A model generated the notes under the pieces. It was not told the DNA's origin. It was given only the letters and a program-made list of their open reading frames with translations, and did no database searches. The translations under genes and the position numbers were made by a program. Below are positions 34,382 to 42,724 of a DNA stretch of 64,000 nt, piece after piece (the stretch's first letter is position 1; every line of letters starts with the position of its first letter). Source of the DNA: Allocoleopsis franciscana PCC 7113 (GTDB taxonomy: Bacteria; Cyanobacteriota; Cyanobacteriia; Cyanobacteriales; Coleofasciculaceae); assembly GCF_000317515.1 (NCBI RefSeq), contig NC_019738.1, positions 347,501-411,500 on the forward strand, given 5' to 3'.

Positions 34382-35941
34382 TTAGTTTTCTTTTGATGAT
34401 GCACTCTTTTTGGCATCTGCTTTATTGGGTTTAGGGCAAGTTTTTTTAGTACGATTCTTATAAACCCAACCTTGCACCGGAGAGCTAATCTCTATATAAC
34501 CATTTTCTTCTTTTCCAGTGACAGTGAGTTGGATTCCTGATTTGATAACTTCCCCGGTTTTTTTACTTCTGGGTGACTCCCGGACATTGGATGCCCTTCT
34601 CATCGTGAAAGTACAACCATTTGGGTCTTGGGCTTTCTCTGGTTCAGGTTTTGGGTCAGATTGATTGGGTGTAGATGTTGAATTCGATTTGTTGGGTTCA
34701 GGTGTTGAATTCGATTTATTAGGGTCAGGTATGGCGTTTGTTTTATTCGTCGTTGTCACCGCAGAGGGTGATGGTGGACGAACCATCGAAAAAATACCGG
34801 CGGCAATGACAAGAGTCACAGCACTTGTTCCCAGGATTAGGGGCAATTTGCTAGGGATTGTAGAAAAAGAACCCACACCCATGGGCGATCGCGAAGGTTG
34901 GACGGGTGGAACCGTCGCCGTTTCCTCCATTAAATTACTTGATGGGAGGGCAGCTTGACCTGAGGGTAAAGACTTGAGTGTGGCGATCGCCTGTCGCGTC
35001 TTAAGCGCCGATATATTCTGGATTGTTTGCAGCACCTTAGAGGCAGACTGATAGCCATCTCTGAGGTAGTAACGCACTCTCTGGCTAGCGATCGCCGCAA
35101 AAGCCTTTGCCGCGTTGGGATTGGCGAGTGGCTCAAGTGCTTGCAATGCCTCAGTTGCTGACTGGTAGCGGTATTTAAAATAGTGGCGTACCATCTTAGC
35201 CAGAACCGCCGCCAACGCATCGCTGACTTGGGCATATTGCTGCCAGATGATTTCCCCCGTATCGGGGTCTTCTCCAAATTGGGTGGGATTCATGCCAGTT
35301 AAGGCTTGGATACCAATCATGCCCAGAGCATAAAGATCACTACTAGTACGAGGTCTACCTTGTCCCTGTTCGCTAGGCATGTAACCTGGAGTACCAATGG
35401 CAACCGTCTCTTTGACCAGTTCTTGGGCAACGATCGATTGCATCTGCACTTGCTTAACGGCACCAAAGTCCACTAAAACGACCTTGTTATCGTGCTTGCG
35501 ACGGATTAAATTCTCCGGTTTGAGGTCGCGATGGATCACACCGTTCGTGTGGACAAAATCGAGGATATATAAGACTTCTTGCAGCAGTTGAATGACCTGG
35601 CTTTCACTCCACGGCTGACTCGGTTCTAGTTCCACATTGAGCGGATGTCCGTCAATAAATTCTTCGACGAGGTAAAACTCTTGGTTTTCTTCAAAGTAAG
35701 CTAACAGTCGGGGAATCTGGTCATGATTGCCCAGCTTTTCCAGAGTTTCGGCTTCGCGAGTAAAGAGGCGTCTAGCGATTTGCAAAAATTCGGGATCGCG
35801 AGAAGCGGGTTTGAGATGTTTGACCACACAAGTGGGATTGCCCGGTCGGCGAGTGTCTTCGGCGATGTAAGTATGACCAAATCCGCCTTGGCCTAGAACT
35901 CGAACCACCTGGTAACGCTGGTCTAGTAATGCGCCTATCAT
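34382..35941 (-). CDS. Membrane Ser/Thr protein kinase with SH3-like domain
   Basis: 519 residues from ATG at 35941, which gives MIGALLDQRYQVVRVLGQGG, the usual start of cyanobacterial Pkn2-type kinases; the frame runs on to 36085 but that leader is unlike the family. Kinase features: GQGGFGHTYIAED (glycine loop), CVVKHLKP (ATP lysine), VIHRDLKPENLI (catalytic loop), LVDFGAVKQV (metal site) and GTPGYMPSEQ. One membrane helix (LPLILGTSAVTLVIAAGIF) precedes a Pro/Asn/Ser-rich linker with repeated PNKSNST units, then a bacterial SH3 domain (RRASNVRESPRSKKTGEVI ... GWVYKNRT) that would face the periplasm, where SH3b domains often bind peptidoglycan. The kinase side is cytoplasmic. Confidence 0.92.
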   Translation of the reverse strand: MIGALLDQRYQVVRVLGQGGFGHTYIAEDTRRPGNPTCVVKHLKPASRDPEFLQIARRLFTREAETLEKLGNHDQIPRLLAYFEENQEFYLVEEFIDGHPLNVELEPSQPWSESQVIQLLQEVLYILDFVHTNGVIHRDLKPENLIRRKHDNKVVLVDFGAVKQVQMQSIVAQELVKETVAIGTPGYMPSEQGQGRPRTSSDLYALGMIGIQALTGMNPTQFGEDPDTGEIIWQQYAQVSDALAAVLAKMVRHYFKYRYQSATEALQALEPLANPNAAKAFAAIASQRVRYYLRDGYQSASKVLQTIQNISALKTRQAIATLKSLPSGQAALPSSNLMEETATVPPVQPSRSPMGVGSFSTIPSKLPLILGTSAVTLVIAAGIFSMVRPPSPSAVTTTNKTNAIPDPNKSNSTPEPNKSNSTSTPNQSDPKPEPEKAQDPNGCTFTMRRASNVRESPRSKKTGEVIKSGIQLTVTGKEENGYIEISSPVQGWVYKNRTKKTCPKPNKADAKKSASSKEN

Positions 35942-36275
35942 GGTATTGCCCGCTCCCCCGCAGTAAACCGTTAGCCTAATAGACTTTTCGAGCCAGAAAC
36001 CGTGTTTCCGGATTTTTGTAAAGATATGTGTGGATGAACATCGGGTGTGCAGCAGATCGACATCCGCGCAGGTTTTAACACTCAAATGATTCCCTGATTA
36101 GACCAACCTTGACCTGTAGATTGACAGGGGAGCAATTACCCTTTCCGGGTGGTGTCCCTTGGGCAATCAGGGCAATGCCATAACCTTGTGGCGAGGTGAG
36201 GTTTGACCCCACGAGAAGCCCCTTGCCTAGTGAATTTTTGGCAGACCTTGTTCGCTTCATAAAGGTATCAGAATC

Positions 36276-37883
36276 ATGGCTGAACTTAAACTTCGTCTAA
36301 AACGGGGAAATACGGAAAAAACAATTTCGGTGAATCGAGAAGAATTTACCATCGGTCGATTGCCCGAATGCAACTTAAACTTGCCTTTCGAGGGAATTTC
36401 TCGATACCATGCCCGCTTATTAAAAACAGCCTCCGGGGTATGGACAATTGAGGATATGGGGAGTAAAAATGGGACGCTCATGAATAAACGCCCCGTGATT
36501 TCGCCGGAAAAGATTAAGGACGGCGATGTTATTTGGCTGGGAGATATTAGCCTTGCGGTTATTTTGGTCGAGCCGCCTCAAGCGAATGCAAGACAGGTAG
36601 AATCCTCGGAAAAAGGAGCTACTATTCTTCACAATGTCCAAGAACTGCAACAGCATTGGATACAAGCGAATGCTGACCGTGATGATATCAGTAACAAAGA
36701 CAAAACGATTGCCCGTCTCAAAGATTTGGTGGAGATAGCGAAGAGTCTGAGTGCGGCTGAATCGATAGAAGCAATATTCTTCCAGGTGCAGGAAGTCGTC
36801 TTTCGTTACCTCAAGAGTATCGAGCGATTAGCATTATTAATTGATGTGAGTGGTGCAGGGGAACTTGAATTGCTCAATGCAGCAACTCGAAATGTTTTCC
36901 AACAAGAAAATTTGTCTCCTGATGGCAGTTGGATTAGCCAAACCATCTGTCAAAAAGCATTTACAGAAAAAGTAGCCATTCAAACAGCGGATGCCCAAGT
37001 CGATCAACGGTTTGAGGGGCAACAGAGTATTTTACTCAAAAACATTGGTAGCGCCATGGCTGTTCCTCTGTGGGATGAAAATAAGGTTGTCGGTGTGCTG
37101 TATGCCGATGCCCATTTTTCTTCAATGCAGTGGGCCAAAGAGGGAGAGGAAGACCTCAGCTTTTTTTCCACTTTAGCCAACCTCGTAGCCTCTAGTGTGC
37201 AACGTTGGCTCTTGCAACAAAAGCTTAGAAGTGAAGAAATGATTCGGCAACGATTAGAGCGATATCACTCTCCCGCCGTCGTACAACAGTTGATCTCAGT
37301 AGGCGCATTACCAGACGGTCGGTTATCTCCCCAAGAGAGTGAAATCAGCATTCTGTTTGCAGATATTGTTGGCTTTACAGCACTTTCAGAACGGTTAAGA
37401 CCCGCAGAAATTGCCCACTTACTCAATGGTTTTTTCGAGGAAATGTTGCAAGAAGTTTTTGCTATGGGCGGGACTTTGGATAAGTATATTGGAGATTGCA
37501 TCATGGCATTTTTTGGTGCTCCGGAACCTCAAAAAGACCATGCCGACCGGGCTGTTGCCGCCGCCCAAGGAATGCTGACTCGTTTAGAGAATTTGAATGC
37601 CAATCAAGTCTTGCGCGAACCTCTGCAATTACGCATTGCAATTAATAGTGGAAAGGCCGTGGTTGGCGATGTCGGCAGTTCTCAACGGGTAGACTATACA
37701 GCGTTAGGAGCCACGATTAATCTAGCTTCCCGCATGGAAGGCATCTGTCCTCCTGGTGAATGCGTCTTGAGTGAAGCAACTTATCAAATGCTGGCGCAAA
37801 AGCAGGGTTTTGAGGAGATGGGAGAACACCGTTTCAAGGGAATTGACCGACCCATACCGGTTTATCAGACGAAGAGGCGTTGA
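36276..37883 (+). CDS. FHA-GAF-class III adenylate cyclase
   Basis: 535 residues. FHA domain ~22-95 (FTIGRLPECNL, ISRYHARL, DMGSKNGTLMN) binds phosphothreonine; a GAF domain covers ~150-305; a class III cyclase domain ~355-535. Both metal-binding aspartates are present (LFADIVGFTALSERL and YIGDCIMAFFG); the purine-selecting Lys (TLDKYIGD) and Asp (RVDYTALGATINLASR) favour ATP, so cAMP is the expected product. No membrane helix. The divergent Ser/Thr kinase could supply the phosphothreonine ligand, and a cNMP-binding redox protein lies 2.2 kb away; both links are inferred from position. Element B follows the stop by ~20 bases. Confidence 0.92.
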   Translation: MAELKLRLKRGNTEKTISVNREEFTIGRLPECNLNLPFEGISRYHARLLKTASGVWTIEDMGSKNGTLMNKRPVISPEKIKDGDVIWLGDISLAVILVEPPQANARQVESSEKGATILHNVQELQQHWIQANADRDDISNKDKTIARLKDLVEIAKSLSAAESIEAIFFQVQEVVFRYLKSIERLALLIDVSGAGELELLNAATRNVFQQENLSPDGSWISQTICQKAFTEKVAIQTADAQVDQRFEGQQSILLKNIGSAMAVPLWDENKVVGVLYADAHFSSMQWAKEGEEDLSFFSTLANLVASSVQRWLLQQKLRSEEMIRQRLERYHSPAVVQQLISVGALPDGRLSPQESEISILFADIVGFTALSERLRPAEIAHLLNGFFEEMLQEVFAMGGTLDKYIGDCIMAFFGAPEPQKDHADRAVAAAQGMLTRLENLNANQVLREPLQLRIAINSGKAVVGDVGSSQRVDYTALGATINLASRMEGICPPGECVLSEATYQMLAQKQGFEEMGEHRFKGIDRPIPVYQTKRR

Positions 37884-37903
37884 GACACAGACGGTATCGG
37901 GCA

Positions 37904-37994
37904 AGAAAAAACCCTCAGCGGGGGGCTGAGGGCGGTCATCAGGGTGCATCTACTGTTTTTTAATCCGACATGAATCTGAAAGTATCCGGAAAAA
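37904..37994 (-). ncRNA. Three-copy element, copy B
   Basis: Minus strand: TCCGGA, GGATTAA, AGTAGATGCACCCTGATGAC, then hairpin CCCTCAGC-CCCCC-GCTGAGGG and six T. It lies ~150 bases 3' of the FKBP gene on its strand and meets the end of the cyclase gene from the other side. The hairpin loop differs from copies A and C (CCCCC against AACCT and AACTC), whereas the 20 bases before the hairpin are the same. Confidence 0.55.
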
Positions 37995-38143
37995 TTCAAG
38001 AAATTCCCTCACCCGCTAAAAAGGCCAGGGGGATTAGCCAAAGTCCCTGACGATTAGAAATTGCTGCTACACCAGCGAAGATGTCACATAAAGTTCATAT
38101 ACTCTGCCAATTTTGGCGGATTGAGTGGGTATAGTCTCAGAAT

Positions 38144-38572
38144 TTAGCTGATTTCAACCAACTGAATATCAAAGGTTAGGTTCTCGCCAGCCAGAGGATG
38201 ATTGGCATCTAAGGTTACCTTGCCATTAGAAACCTCTGTAATAAAAACTGGCACAGCTTGTCCATTCGGCTGTTGGACTTGTAATTGCTGACCGACTTCC
38301 GGTTCCAAGTCTGGTGGCAGTTGTTCTCTGTTGACTTGAATCACCATTTCTTCTCGATAAGGACCATAGGCTTGATCCACAGGAATTTTTTGAGTTTTTG
38401 ATTCTCCAGGAGTCATTCCCATCACCGCTTCCTCGAAACCAGGGATGACTTGCCCCTGATTGAGTGTGAATTCTAACGGTTCACGGTTAACGGAGGAATC
38501 AAACACTGTGCCATCGTCTAGTTTGCCCGTATAGTGAATTTTGACGGTGTCACCCGATTTTGCTTGTACCAT
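38144..38572 (-). CDS. FKBP-type peptidyl-prolyl isomerase, SlyD-like
   Basis: 142 residues. FKBP core: VKIHYTGKLDDGTVFDSS (residues ~10-27), EFTLNQGQVIPGFEEAVMGM and PGESKTQKIPVDQAYGPY. The middle part (VIQVNREQLPPDLEPEVGQQ) is the insert-in-flap chaperone domain of SlyD, and the protein ends with DANHPLAGENLTFDIQLVEI. It lacks the Cys/His-rich metal tail of E. coli SlyD. A cytoplasmic folding helper. Copy C of the repeated element lies ~125 bases upstream of its start and copy B beyond its 3' end. Confidence 0.93.
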   Translation of the reverse strand: MVQAKSGDTVKIHYTGKLDDGTVFDSSVNREPLEFTLNQGQVIPGFEEAVMGMTPGESKTQKIPVDQAYGPYREEMVIQVNREQLPPDLEPEVGQQLQVQQPNGQAVPVFITEVSNGKVTLDANHPLAGENLTFDIQLVEIS

Positions 38573-38697
38573 TTTTACTGTCCTTTGGACATGATCAACT
38601 CCTCTAGAGTAACAACTAGAGGTATCAGCGGAATACTATCGGCTTGGTTGAGGGTGCAATCGCCTCGGCTAATGTGTTGTGTGCGATCGCTTTCCAA

Positions 38698-38786
38698 GAA
38701 AAAACCCTCAGCGAGTTGCTGAGGGCGGTCATCAGGGTGCATCTACTGCTTAATCCCATATCCTGCTCACGGCGTCCGGATAAATT
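38698..38786 (-). ncRNA. Three-copy element, copy C
   Basis: Minus strand: TCCGGA, GGATTAA, AGTAGATGCACCCTGATGAC, hairpin CCCTCAGC-AACTC-GCTGAGGG and six T. It lies 54 bases 3' of the small gene ending at 38840 and ~125 bases before the FKBP start. Here the flanking genes run in the same direction, so it is not simply a divider of convergent genes. Confidence 0.55.
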
Positions 38787-38839
38787 TCGGGAACTCAAGG
38801 AAAACGTGAAACCTTGAATCATCAGTTGGGTAAAGGCTG

Positions 38840-39028
38840 TCACTGAATTCGGCTTTCCACCTTCTCAATCAAAGCCTCAGCCATCTCAACCGCCAAAAGA
38901 ATCAGAGTTCGCTCTCGCTGCCCTTGAATGCTTTCATCACTGACCTTGGGATAAATATGTGGATTAGATATCATCGCCGCCAGTAGTTGTGTCGCCATCT
39001 GTTTTACTTCAGAACGGTTTGAATCCAT
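38840..39028 (-). CDS. Small conserved-looking hypothetical protein
   Basis: 62 residues from ATG at 39028, chosen because GAGGAG lies 6 bases upstream; the frame is open to 39151 but the extension is unlike a protein N-terminus. The protein is helical and polar (EVKQMATQLLAAMISNPHIY, then RTLILLAVEMAEALIEKVES). No family recognised. The recJ gene is divergent from it with ~130 bases between starts. Confidence 0.6.
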   Translation of the reverse strand: MDSNRSEVKQMATQLLAAMISNPHIYPKVSDESIQGQRERTLILLAVEMAEALIEKVESRIQ

Positions 39029-39156
39029 CGTCTTCTCCTCGGCTTGCCTATTCGCAAGTTCGTTCAAAAAATACATAGAATACAGAAATTGTAGGGAAAT
39101 ATCCTGTCCTGCGTTAGTGCCGCAGACTCTTAGGCTCATCGCCACTGACAAATCTC

Positions 39157-41667
39157 ATGCCTGAACCCCAACTTCAATGGCAAGTCTCGCCACCGTCTGA
39201 AATTCCCCCATGGTTCTTGGACGCCATCAAACCCCATCTACCCGCTCAAGTTCTAGGCGATCGAGATGGGCATCATGCCGCCCAACTTTTATGGAAACGG
39301 GGCATCCGTGATGTTCTTTCGCTGCCCGGTTTCTTAAACCCAGACTTTTACCAACCCGCTAATCCCTTTGAATTTGGGCAGGAAATGCAATGGGCGGTGG
39401 AACGCTTGCAACAAGCTTGCCGAACCGGTGAAATGGTGGCAATTTGGGGAGACTTTGACGCCGATGGCATTACTTCAACCGCCGTTCTCTGGGAAGGCTT
39501 AGGACAGTTTTTACCGCAAGAATGGCAGCTTATTTATTACATCCCCAATCGCCTCACAGAATCTCATGGTCTGAATCATCAAGGTATTGATGCGTTGCAA
39601 AAACAAGGTTGTCGATTAATCGTAACTTGCGATACAGGTAGCACCAATTTAAAAGAAATTGACTATGCTCAAACCCTAGGGATTGATGTGATTGTGACCG
39701 ACCATCACACCCTCCCAGCACAGCGTCCACCGGTCAAGGCTATTATCAATCCCCGCTATTTTTCCCCCGACCATCCACTCTTCCATCTTTCCGGTGTTGC
39801 GGTTGCCTACAAATTAATAGAAGCCCTTTATCAAACATTACCCGATGTTCCCCAACAACCGTTAGAGAACTTGTTAGATTTGGTCGCCATTGGATTAATT
39901 GCTGATTTAGTCCAACTCAGTGGAGATTGTCGCTACCTGGCACAACTCGGAATTAGACGCCTGCAACAACAATCCAAAACCCAAAACCCAAAATCTAAAA
40001 TCACACGTCCCGGTGTGGCTCGCTTATTGGAATTATGCCAAAGAAATGGCGATCGCCCCACCGATATTTCCTTCGGATTGGGTCCTCGAATCAACGCTGT
40101 TAGCCGCATTCAAGGTGATGCATCTTTCTGTGTGGAATTACTCACCAGTACGGATGAAAAGCGCTGTGAACAACTGGCAACCGAAACCGAATTAGCTAAT
40201 ACTCGCCGTAAATCTTTGCAAAAAGATGTAACCCAGCAAGTGAAAGCCAAACTTGAACAACTCGACCTCTCAACCACGAGTGTTATTGTGATTGAAGACT
40301 CTCAATGGCCTGCTGGTGTTCTCGGCTTAGTTGCAGGGCAAATTGCTCAGGAATATGGACGCCCTACGATTTTGTTAAGTACAGAAAATGAGGTTGATAA
40401 TCAATTAGAAAATAAGGCGCAAGAAGACACAATCATTGAGTCTCAATCACAATCTGACCCTCCAAAATTTGCCAGAGGTTCAGCACGTTCTGTGAATAAT
40501 ATTGACCTTTATCAGTTGGTGAAGTCACAAGAACACCTACTACATCGGTTTGGCGGTCATCCGTTTGCCGCCGGATTGAGTCTCCCGATTGAAAATTTGC
40601 CTCTATTTACTGAAGCGATTAACCAACAGTTACGGCAACAAGTCTCTACGACAGGTGCCTCACTCACTCCCGTACTCGAAGCTGACTTGATTGTGACTGT
40701 AGCCGAGTTAGGAAAAGAATTATTTTATGAACTTAAACTACTCGAACCCTGTGGGATGGGAAATCCTGTGCCAAAACTGCTGATTCAAAACTGTTGGTTT
40801 GAGGAAGTTAGAAACTACAATACCCAAGACTTTAAAGGACGAAAAGTACAATTCATCAAAACTGAGTTTGAAATTTGGGACAACTCTTGCCATACCGGAT
40901 TTCATGGAATCTGGTGGGGACACTACAGAGATGAAGTGCCCAAAGGAAGATGCGATGCGATTGTTGAACTGGATTACAACAATTACAAAAAACGTCCCGA
41001 AGTGCGATTATTGGCGGTGCGTTCACGGGTTGATCTATCCTCCTTTAGTATTCCCACCCGATTAGATTGGATTTTAGATTGGCGCGGTGCAGATGAGGAG
41101 ATAGAAAGCCAAAGCTTTACTGGTAAAGCAGCGAGACTGAGTGAGGAAGGACATCAGGAGATGGAGAACAATCCCCATCCCAAATCGATTGATCCCCTCA
41201 CGGTTAGCGAGTGTCCCACCAGTTGGGACGAATTGCAAATCTGGTTTCGCCGTGCGATCGCATCTGAGCGAAAATTAGCCCTCGCTTATCCACCTCCCAG
41301 CCCACTATCACCCGGTGAAATCTGGAAACAACTCGTGGGAATTGCTAAATTCCTCAGCCGCACAGGACAAACGGCGACTTTGGTGCAATTGCAAGAAAAG
41401 CTGGATTTGAGCGATCGCATTCTCCATTTGGGACTCGATGCCATATCACATCTTGGCTTTTATGTCAAACACAAGGATTGGGCGATCGCGATTAGCGGGC
41501 AACCCTCACTAGAGGTAACTGACTCTGTTGCAAATGAAGCCATCCAGAAGTTCCTAGCCGCCGTTGAAGAAGAACAGTTCTTGCGTCAGTATTTCTACCA
41601 AGTTCCCCTATCCACCATTCAATCCCAAGCTTGGCAAATTACCCTAAATGAGCGGCTGTTGGCATGA
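39157..41667 (+). CDS. recJ: Single-stranded-DNA-specific exonuclease RecJ
   Basis: 836 residues, longer than E. coli RecJ (577). The DHH phosphoesterase core has motif I IWGDFDADGITSTAVLW (~97-113), motif III VTDHHTLP (~181-188) and the later GLGPRINAVSRI. The DHHA1 part carries the RecJ glycine-rich site (LLHRFGGHPFAAGLSL). The last ~200 residues form the C-terminal extension usual in cyanobacteria. The enzyme degrades single strands 5' to 3' in recombination and mismatch repair. Residues ~272-283 (TQNPKSKI) are coded by a heptamer repeat at 39971-40002. Residues ~410-440 are an acidic, low-complexity insert. Confidence 0.93.
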   Translation: MPEPQLQWQVSPPSEIPPWFLDAIKPHLPAQVLGDRDGHHAAQLLWKRGIRDVLSLPGFLNPDFYQPANPFEFGQEMQWAVERLQQACRTGEMVAIWGDFDADGITSTAVLWEGLGQFLPQEWQLIYYIPNRLTESHGLNHQGIDALQKQGCRLIVTCDTGSTNLKEIDYAQTLGIDVIVTDHHTLPAQRPPVKAIINPRYFSPDHPLFHLSGVAVAYKLIEALYQTLPDVPQQPLENLLDLVAIGLIADLVQLSGDCRYLAQLGIRRLQQQSKTQNPKSKITRPGVARLLELCQRNGDRPTDISFGLGPRINAVSRIQGDASFCVELLTSTDEKRCEQLATETELANTRRKSLQKDVTQQVKAKLEQLDLSTTSVIVIEDSQWPAGVLGLVAGQIAQEYGRPTILLSTENEVDNQLENKAQEDTIIESQSQSDPPKFARGSARSVNNIDLYQLVKSQEHLLHRFGGHPFAAGLSLPIENLPLFTEAINQQLRQQVSTTGASLTPVLEADLIVTVAELGKELFYELKLLEPCGMGNPVPKLLIQNCWFEEVRNYNTQDFKGRKVQFIKTEFEIWDNSCHTGFHGIWWGHYRDEVPKGRCDAIVELDYNNYKKRPEVRLLAVRSRVDLSSFSIPTRLDWILDWRGADEEIESQSFTGKAARLSEEGHQEMENNPHPKSIDPLTVSECPTSWDELQIWFRRAIASERKLALAYPPPSPLSPGEIWKQLVGIAKFLSRTGQTATLVQLQEKLDLSDRILHLGLDAISHLGFYVKHKDWAIAISGQPSLEVTDSVANEAIQKFLAAVEEEQFLRQYFYQVPLSTIQSQAWQITLNERLLA
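39971..40002. repeat. Heptamer repeat inside recJ
   Basis: Units of CCAAAAC and CTAAAAT type in the recJ frame, giving SKTQNPKSKI. It is the same repeat family and the same frame as in the polyferredoxin gene at 32351. Confidence 0.75.
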
Positions 41668-41686
41668 CAACGTTTTGAATCCACTT

Positions 41687-42514
41687 TTAAGACTGGCTTG
41701 CACCCGTCAAAGCCTTCTCTAAATCCGATAACTTCACGTCACCGGAAAAGGCTTCACCGTTGATTACAAAGAAGGGAGTGCCTGAAAGTCCCAAGGTTTG
41801 AGCTAACTGAATATCCTCCTCAATCGCCCTATCGGCATTGGCTTGATCTTGCTCAAACTTCTCCAAATCCAGATTCAGGCTTTTGGCAGTCGCCACATAC
41901 AACGAGTTGCCTAACTTGTCTTGCTGGGAAAATAAAGCATCCTCGTACTCCCAAAATTTCCCTTGTTGAAATGCCGCCCAAGCCGCCTTAGCCGCAGGCA
42001 TGGCTTCGGGATGAATGGGAGTGAGAGGGAAATGTTTGTACACTAAGGTAACTTCATCCGCATGTTTGCTCATAAACTGTTGGATGATTTTATGAGCCTG
42101 GGCACAGTAGGGACATTGAAAGTCTGAGAATTCTAATAGCACGACTTTTAAATCACTTGCGCCCGTGGTGGGAGAGTCGCGAATCACAATTTTAGGATTC
42201 ATTTGTAGTGCTTGCACGAAAGCCTGCCGGATCTGTTGCAGTTGTGATTGTTGTTGCTGCTGGTAGCCTTGAACCGATTGCACAATGACTTCTGGGTGTT
42301 CGCGAATGAGCTGTAAAATTTGTTCAGGGTGCTTGCGAATCACCTGCAAGACTTGTTCTTCAACCAGAGGACTCACTTGACTGGCGGCTTGTGCAGGGAG
42401 TGACCAAGTTAGCAGTACTAGACCCGACAGCAGCAGACCTGCGAGTGCTAAAGCTTTCTGAGCCAAGCGTCGGAGGCTGATGAAGGGATTTGCCAACAGT
42501 TGCGATCGATACAT
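41687..42514 (-). CDS. DsbA-like thiol:disulfide oxidoreductase
   Basis: 275 residues. A signal/anchor (KALALAGLLLSGLVLLTWSL, then PAQAAS) sends it to the periplasm or lumen. Residues ~45-90 are a Gln-rich helical region (HPEQILQLIREHPEVIVQSV ... QQQQQSQL). The thioredoxin/DsbA fold follows, with active site CPYC at ~133-136 (FSDFQCPYCAQAH), a helical insert and the cis-Pro loop GTPFFVINGE. It forms, isomerises or reduces disulfides in exported proteins. It ends convergently ~20 bases from recJ. Confidence 0.9.
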   Translation of the reverse strand: MYRSQLLANPFISLRRLAQKALALAGLLLSGLVLLTWSLPAQAASQVSPLVEEQVLQVIRKHPEQILQLIREHPEVIVQSVQGYQQQQQSQLQQIRQAFVQALQMNPKIVIRDSPTTGASDLKVVLLEFSDFQCPYCAQAHKIIQQFMSKHADEVTLVYKHFPLTPIHPEAMPAAKAAWAAFQQGKFWEYEDALFSQQDKLGNSLYVATAKSLNLDLEKFEQDQANADRAIEEDIQLAQTLGLSGTPFFVINGEAFSGDVKLSDLEKALTGASQS

Positions 42515-42724
42515 AAATTACCCTGTAAATGGCTGACATCAACCACTGTACTTCCCAGATTTGATAACTGCACTCCCCACCCAACAACTCAACTTGCTAT
42601 GTAATGGCTCATGTGTCATCAACTCTTTGAGTTGATGGTGCAAAATGGGGTACTAACGCTATTAAGGAGCAATATAATTATCCCAAGCACTACCCATACT
42701 TCACACTTTACACTTCATCGTTCC

